From Rhodoferax sp. (GTDB taxonomy: Bacteria; Pseudomonadota; Gammaproteobacteria; Burkholderiales; Burkholderiaceae_C), in assembly GCA_024236015.1 (NCBI GenBank), contig JACKLK010000005.1:310001-374000 (forward strand): a DNA stretch of 64,000 nucleotides. Direction: 5' to 3'. Both the position numbers and the translations under genes were made by a program. Below, one piece after another: positions 59,843 through 64,000 of this stretch; position 1 is the stretch's first letter, and every line of letters begins with the position of its first letter. Below the pieces are notes generated by a model. That model saw nothing but the letters and a program-made list of their open reading frames with translations. It was not told where the DNA came from and did no database searches.

Positions 59843-60949
59843 TCAAGGCTGCGCGGCTGTCCGTGTGTCTGCCTCGTCGCCCAGGCAGGGCAGGGCGGGC
59901 CGGGCCTGGTTCAGCAGCACGTCGCGGATGTAGTCCGAGGGATAGTGATGATCGGCGGTCGGCAGATCCGGTTCGGCTGCGATCAGCTGCGCGAAATTGC
60001 AGGCGATGATCTGCATCGAATGCCCGCCGAAGCTGGAGCGGCCTTCGAGCTGCAGGCCGATGTCGTGCCGGCCGTACCGGGCCTGCGTGACCGAGGTCGA
60101 GACGAAGCGGATCTTCTCGAGGATCTCGCCGCCGTGGTACAGGCGGTGGATGATCGGATAGGCATTGCGCACCTGCCCGTGCAACCGCAGCTGCGACCAG
60201 TTCGAGACCGGCGAGGTATTGAAGGTGAACACCTCCTTGACGCTCCTGGACAGGTAACCGGCCTGCTGCGCAAGACCGCCGCCGAGCGAGTGGCCGGTGA
60301 TGTAGATCCGGGCTCCGTCGCCCCGGTCCTCGAGCACGGACTCCAGCGCGGCGAACAGCGGCAGCATGTGCGCGCGGGCCACGGCGTATTGCGCGGGCTC
60401 GAAGCCCAGAAAGGCCGCCAGGTTGGACCCCCAGTCCTTGAAGGTCTGGCCCGGGCGGTTCTCGGTGCCGCGAAACGCGATCACCGCCTGCGCGAGCCGA
60501 CCGGCGGTGTTGCGGTAGACATAGGTCTCGTAATACAGGCCGGACGCATCGTCCAGGCAGGGTGCGACGCCTGGTTGCGCGGCCGCGGGCACCCAGCGCT
60601 CCCAGCCTCCGGCGCCCTGGGTGTCGCGCGGCATGCCGTAACGCGTGACGTCCAGGCCGCGGGCCGGCGCAGCGAGGTAGGCGCAACCGTTGCCGTCGCG
60701 GGTCTCCTCGGGCAGGTCGCGCCGGTAGACGGCCTCGGCGAACAGTGCCATCAGTCCGAAGCGCCGGGCCATGTCGACCAGGAAGCGGTCGGACTGCGGG
60801 CTCAGCGCTTCGGTGTCGTTGCGGGCATCGTGCGAAGCGTCGTTCGCGGACAAGGTGACGAACATGCCGCAGCCGGCCAGGGTCGTGGCCAGCAGCACGG
60901 TGAGCAGGGTTGCGAGAAGGCGTGGTGGTGATCGATGGTCGGGTCTCAT
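59843..60949 (-). CDS. Class-3 lipase-like lipoprotein
   Basis: This is a 368-residue protein. The leader (LLATLLTVLLATTLAGCG) has a lipobox with Cys at residue 27, so it is a lipoprotein anchored in the envelope. The hydrolase core carries IAFRGTEN and the nucleophile Ser in ITGHSLGGGLAQQ, as in fungal-type class-3 lipases. His and Asp partners are not certain by eye (candidates in YHGGEIL and the C-terminal ADHHYPSDY). The start at 60949 was chosen for the lipoprotein signal. It is next to, but not obviously linked with, the arsR/flavoprotein genes. Confidence 0.85.
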   Translation of the reverse strand: MRPDHRSPPRLLATLLTVLLATTLAGCGMFVTLSANDASHDARNDTEALSPQSDRFLVDMARRFGLMALFAEAVYRRDLPEETRDGNGCAYLAAPARGLDVTRYGMPRDTQGAGGWERWVPAAAQPGVAPCLDDASGLYYETYVYRNTAGRLAQAVIAFRGTENRPGQTFKDWGSNLAAFLGFEPAQYAVARAHMLPLFAALESVLEDRGDGARIYITGHSLGGGLAQQAGYLSRSVKEVFTFNTSPVSNWSQLRLHGQVRNAYPIIHRLYHGGEILEKIRFVSTSVTQARYGRHDIGLQLEGRSSFGGHSMQIIACNFAQLIAAEPDLPTADHHYPSDYIRDVLLNQARPALPCLGDEADTRTAAQP

Positions 60950-61213
60950 GGGATGGGTTTCCGTTGTGCGAGGACGGCGCCATGCCTGCCTGGGCCGTTG
61001 CGCCGGCAGCCATGCGACGCCGGGACTGCCAGCCGAAGGCGCGGCGCAGCGTGTCGATCGTGGCCGCCGGTGTGCCGTCGCTCCGTAAATTCTGCCTGAG
61101 CCGTCTCGGCCACCCTGCGCGTTACCATCCGGCACAGCAGACAGGCGGCCACATGTGGGTGTCGACACCGTCGACCACCGGGGCCGCCTCGCCGCACCGA
61201 CAACCCGCTCGCC

Positions 61214-62191
61214 ATGATCCGCGCCGCCCGTCCCGACGAATGGCCCGAACTGACCCGCCTGGCCCATGCGGCCAAGGCGTCCTGGGGGTATGCGGCCGCC
61301 GACCTGGAAGCCTGGCGGGACGATCTGTCTTTCAGCGCGGTGTCGATCCGCGCGCAACCGACCTTCGTCGTCGACGATGGCGGCGCGGTGCGCGCCGTGC
61401 TCCAGCTGGACACACGTGCCCGGCCTTGGGAGATCGGCGCCTTGTGGGTCGACCCGGGCGCGATGCGGCAAGGCCACGGCCGGGCCTTGATGCGCCATGC
61501 CGCGGCGTACGCGCTCGGCCGAGGGCAGGCGGTGCTGGCCATCGATGCCGACCCGAACGCGGCGGCGTTCTACCGTGGCCTGGGGGCGCAGCCGGTCGGC
61601 GAAGTCGCGGCACCGACGGCGGGCGATCCGGGACGGGTACGGCCGCAGCTGTTGTTGCCACTCGATGCCGCGGGCGACGACAAGCGGCCGCCGGTGTTGC
61701 GCCCGTTGGCACGCGCGCAGGCATCGGAGCTGCAGGTCTTGTACGACGCCTGTGCCGACTATTTCGTCCATGCACAGGGAGCAGCGGCATCGGCCGACGC
61801 GGCGCTGGCCGAGTTCGATGACCGGCCCGACGGTGTGCCGGCCGAGGCCAAGTTCGTGTTCGGCAGCCTGCAGCCCGATGGCAGGTGCGCGGCGATGGTC
61901 GAAGGCCTGCGCGACTACCCGCTGGCCGGCGTCTGGTACCTGGGCCTGATGCTGGTGCGGCCGGCGCTGCGGTCGCAAGGCCTCGGCGCGGCACTGGTGC
62001 GCCGGCTCGAGCATCTTGCCCGCGCGGCGGGAGCCCGTGAGATCCGCTTGTGCGTGTTCGATACGGCGCCGCGTTCCAGGGCGTTCTGGGAGCGCAACGG
62101 TTACCGGGTGTTTCGGGCGGTTCCGGCCACGCAGTTCGGGGCGAAGCGGCAGGCGCGCACCGAGCTGCACAAGTTGCTGGACGCAAGCTGA
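61214..62191 (+). CDS. Tandem GNAT acetyltransferase
   Basis: This is a 325-residue protein with two GNAT domains. The first (1-150) has ALWVDPGAMRQGHGRALM as the acetyl-CoA loop and VLAIDADPNAAAFYRGLG. The second (170-325) has LMLVRPALRSQGLGAALVRRLEHLA and AGAREIRLCVFDTAPRSRAFWERNGYR-like sequence. The acyl acceptor is unknown. It converges on the MarR gene; 43 bases separate the stops. A 264-base space upstream (60950-61213), shared with the lipoprotein, holds no other gene. Confidence 0.87.
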   Translation: MIRAARPDEWPELTRLAHAAKASWGYAAADLEAWRDDLSFSAVSIRAQPTFVVDDGGAVRAVLQLDTRARPWEIGALWVDPGAMRQGHGRALMRHAAAYALGRGQAVLAIDADPNAAAFYRGLGAQPVGEVAAPTAGDPGRVRPQLLLPLDAAGDDKRPPVLRPLARAQASELQVLYDACADYFVHAQGAAASADAALAEFDDRPDGVPAEAKFVFGSLQPDGRCAAMVEGLRDYPLAGVWYLGLMLVRPALRSQGLGAALVRRLEHLARAAGAREIRLCVFDTAPRSRAFWERNGYRVFRAVPATQFGAKRQARTELHKLLDAS

Positions 62192-62234
62192 AGCGTCCAC
62201 AGACGCGGGACCGTTCGCCGCGTGGACCGGCTCC

Positions 62235-62657
62235 TCAGTCCTGGCCCAGCGCCTTGTGTGCCAGCGCCAGGAAGGTCGCGCGTTCCGCGGCGCTCAGCGG
62301 CGCCAGGATCTCGGCCTGCAAGGCTTCGACCACCGGCCGGCTGGCGGCCAGCAACTGTGCGCCTTCGGGTGTCAGATGCAGTTGGCGGGCCCGGCGATCC
62401 TGCTCGCTGACCACGCGTTGCACCAGGCCTTTCTGCTCCAGGCGATCGATCACGCCGCCGATGGTCGCGCGGTCGAAGCTGATGGTGGCGGCCAGCGTGG
62501 CCTGGTCGATGCCGCTTTGCCGGGCGATGGTGTCGAGCGCGGCGAACTGCACCGAGGTCAGGTCGAGGCCCGCAGCCTGTGTCTGCGCCTGGAAGACCTG
62601 TGTCGACTGCTGTTGCAGCCGCCGGATCAGGTGCCCGGCCATCTCGCTCATGTCCAT
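62235..62657 (-). CDS. mobR: MarR-family repressor (MobR-like)
   Basis: This is a 140-residue MarR protein with the winged helix SGIDQATLAATISFDRATIGGVIDRL and the wing VVSEQDRRARQLHLTPEG. It is divergent from a 3-hydroxybenzoate hydroxylase-like gene, the arrangement of MobR/MobA in Comamonas, where MobR is released by 3-hydroxybenzoate. The 25-bp palindrome between the two genes is its probable operator. The start at 62657 has a GGAGG site. Confidence 0.85.
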   Translation of the reverse strand: MDMSEMAGHLIRRLQQQSTQVFQAQTQAAGLDLTSVQFAALDTIARQSGIDQATLAATISFDRATIGGVIDRLEQKGLVQRVVSEQDRRARQLHLTPEGAQLLAASRPVVEALQAEILAPLSAAERATFLALAHKALGQD

Positions 62658-62711
62658 GTGTGTCCTCCCGCGCCGCAGACCCGACCGATGATACGAGGGG
62701 TGTTTGACCGC

Positions 62712-62740
62712 TTGACGCATGTAGTAAGTATACATACCAT
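62712..62740 (+). promoter_or_regulatory. Candidate mobA promoter
   Basis: TTGACG (62712-62717) and TACCAT (62735-62740) have a 17-base spacer, a fair sigma-70 match. The -10 element lies inside the palindrome, so repressor binding would block RNA polymerase. Confidence 0.5.
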
Positions 62741-62750
62741 ATGCATACTT
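62726..62750. promoter_or_regulatory. MobR-type operator palindrome
   Basis: A 25-base inverted repeat, AAGTATACATA...TATGCATACTT, with ten of twelve base pairs matching around a central C. It lies between mobR and mobA and covers the -10 of the mobA promoter. Confidence 0.72.
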
Positions 62751-62787
62751 ATCGTAAACCCGAAACCCACCGGCACAAGGAGACACC

Positions 62788-64000
62788 ATGCAATACCACG
62801 TCAACGGATTCAAACCTGGCGATCCCGATGTCCACGCGGCAGCGGCGGGTTGCCGCCAGCCGGGCGGCCCGTTGCCGGACACCGTCGACGTGTTGATCGC
62901 CGGCACCGGGCCGGCCGGCCTGTGCCTGGCGGCACAACTCGCCCGCGTGCCGCAGATCCGCACCCTGGTGGTCGACCCGCGGCTCACGCCGATGGAAAAG
63001 GGCCAGGCCGACGGCATCAGCGTGCGCTCGATGGAGATGTTCCAGGCCTTCGGTTTCGGAGAGAAGGTCATGCGCGAGTCGGTCTGGATCAACGAGACCA
63101 CGTTCTGGGCTCCGGCCAAGCAGGCGCCGCTCGAGCGTGTCGCCCGCGTGCAGGACGTGCCCGACGGCATCTCCGAGATGCCGCATGTGCTGATCAACCA
63201 GGCGCGGGTGCACGACATGTTTCTCGACGTCATGCGCAACGCGCCGACGCGGCTGGAGCCCGACTATGGCTGGAAGGTGGCCGACCTGACCATCGACCCG
63301 CAGGCCGCGCAATACCCGGTCACCGTCACGCTGGAAAACACGGCGCCGGGCACCGAGGGCCGGACCGCCACCGTGCGCGCCAACTATGTCATCGGCTGCG
63401 ACGGCGCCCGCTCCACCGTGCGCCGCGCCATCGGCGGTGCCTTGCACGGCGACGCCGCGCACCAGGCCTGGGGCGTGATCGACCTGCTGGCCGTCACCGA
63501 CTTTCCCGACTGGCGCATGAAGTCGTTCGTGCGTTCGCAGGGCGACGGCATCCTGATGGTGTTGCCGCGCGAAGGCGGGCACCTGGTGCGGCTGTACGTC
63601 GAACTCGACAACCTGTCGGAGACCGAACGCGCGGCCGACCGCGGCATGGATGCCGACGACATCATCGCCAAGGCGCAGCGCATCTTCAGCCCGTTCACGC
63701 TGGACGTGAAGGAGGTGGTCTGGTGGTCGATCTACGAGATCGGCCATCGGCTGACCGACAAGTTCGACGACGTGCCCGAGGCCGAGGTGGCCATGCGCGC
63801 CCCGCGCGTGATGCTGGCCGGCGACGCCTGCCACACCCACAGCCCCAAGGCGGGCCAGGGCATGAACGTGTCCATGGGCGACACCTTCAACCTGGGCTGG
63901 AAGCTGGTCTCGGTGCTGACCGGCCGGGCCGACCCGTCGCTGCTGCACAGTTATTCCGGCGAACGGCGCGCCGCGGCCAAGGGCCTGGTGGAGTTCGACC
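62788..64000 (+). CDS. mobA: 3-hydroxybenzoate 4-monooxygenase-like flavoprotein (partial, runs off the window)
   Basis: The first 404 residues of a FAD-dependent aromatic hydroxylase of the phenol-2-monooxygenase type are present. FAD motifs are VDVLIAGTGPAGLCLAAQLA, VIGCDGARSTVRRAIGG and VMLAGDACHTHSPKAGQGMN. The PAGQADGISVRS-like segment (KGQADGISVRSMEMFQAFG) matches MobA and phenol hydroxylases. MobA turns 3-hydroxybenzoate into protocatechuate. The divergent MarR gene supports that role. A C-terminal thioredoxin-like domain would lie beyond the window. The ATG at 62788 follows AAGGAG. Confidence 0.87.
   Translation, partial: MQYHVNGFKPGDPDVHAAAAGCRQPGGPLPDTVDVLIAGTGPAGLCLAAQLARVPQIRTLVVDPRLTPMEKGQADGISVRSMEMFQAFGFGEKVMRESVWINETTFWAPAKQAPLERVARVQDVPDGISEMPHVLINQARVHDMFLDVMRNAPTRLEPDYGWKVADLTIDPQAAQYPVTVTLENTAPGTEGRTATVRANYVIGCDGARSTVRRAIGGALHGDAAHQAWGVIDLLAVTDFPDWRMKSFVRSQGDGILMVLPREGGHLVRLYVELDNLSETERAADRGMDADDIIAKAQRIFSPFTLDVKEVVWWSIYEIGHRLTDKFDDVPEAEVAMRAPRVMLAGDACHTHSPKAGQGMNVSMGDTFNLGWKLVSVLTGRADPSLLHSYSGERRAAAKGLVEFD

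Noticed and set aside
1..64000. CRISPR arrays, tRNA or rRNA genes, insertion sequences, phage genes
   Set aside because: No repeat-spacer arrays, cloverleaf-like structures, transposase motifs or phage structural genes were recognised while reading.

Overview
The window is chromosomal DNA from a very GC-rich proteobacterium, most likely a betaproteobacterium of the order Burkholderiales. Several features suggest this: a Bug-type periplasmic binding protein next to a CaiB-type CoA transferase and a LysR regulator, four LysR genes in all, a DUF3297 protein, a MobR/MobA-type 3-hydroxybenzoate hydroxylase pair of the kind known from Comamonas, and dense, mostly overlapping operons. I see no rRNA, tRNA, CRISPR array, insertion sequence or prophage. 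The assignment rests on gene content only.

Layout. 1-2.6 kb: the tail of an unknown gene and a P-type cation ATPase. 2.7-7.1 kb: a cytochrome b / diheme cytochrome c / SHP-like cytochrome c operon, divergent from a PepSY protein, response regulator and sensor kinase that probably control it. 7.2-12.2 kb: a Tat-exported aldo/keto reductase, a DUF6064 membrane protein, a Ca2+/cation antiporter, a TMEM165/GDT1-type exporter, an M48 peptidase and a DUF3297 protein. 12.2-16.8 kb: an MFS exporter, then an isochorismatase-like hydrolase / XapX / amidohydrolase operon. 17-24.7 kb: a broken LuxR-type ATPase regulator, catalase, a Tat-exported haloperoxidase-like hydrolase, TlpA-like thioredoxin, transglutaminase-like protein, histidine phosphatase, a diheme cytochrome c and two small unknown genes.

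24.8-30.1 kb: a LysR gene, a cystathionine gamma-synthase-family gene, and a LysR regulator divergent from a two-gene operon that matches TmpA/TmpB, the oxygenase pair that converts 2-(trimethylamino)ethylphosphonate to glycine betaine and phosphate. 30.2-38.2 kb: a LacI regulator with two operator-like palindromes, a four-gene carbohydrate-type ABC importer, a sulfatase and its own formylglycine-generating enzyme. The sulfatase and its maturase both lack signal peptides, so a sulfate ester is probably imported whole and cleaved inside the cell.

38.3-49.7 kb: KTSC protein, glutaminase plus an AGCS sodium symporter, an ABC-F protein, and a split PEP-synthase-like pair: an ATP-binding half fused to a cyclic-nucleotide-binding domain, and a swivelling-His half. 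The pair has no PEP/pyruvate barrel and sits divergent from a fused TRAP permease. This pair is the best candidate for an undescribed system. 49.7-64 kb: ParB-like protein, MetX-like hydrolase, LysR, WrbA, EamA exporter, a LysR / Bug-receptor / CoA-transferase group, an ArsR-controlled flavoprotein with a cysteine-rich tail and two nearly identical operators, a lipase-like lipoprotein, a tandem GNAT enzyme, and a MarR repressor divergent from a truncated mobA with a 25-bp palindrome between them.
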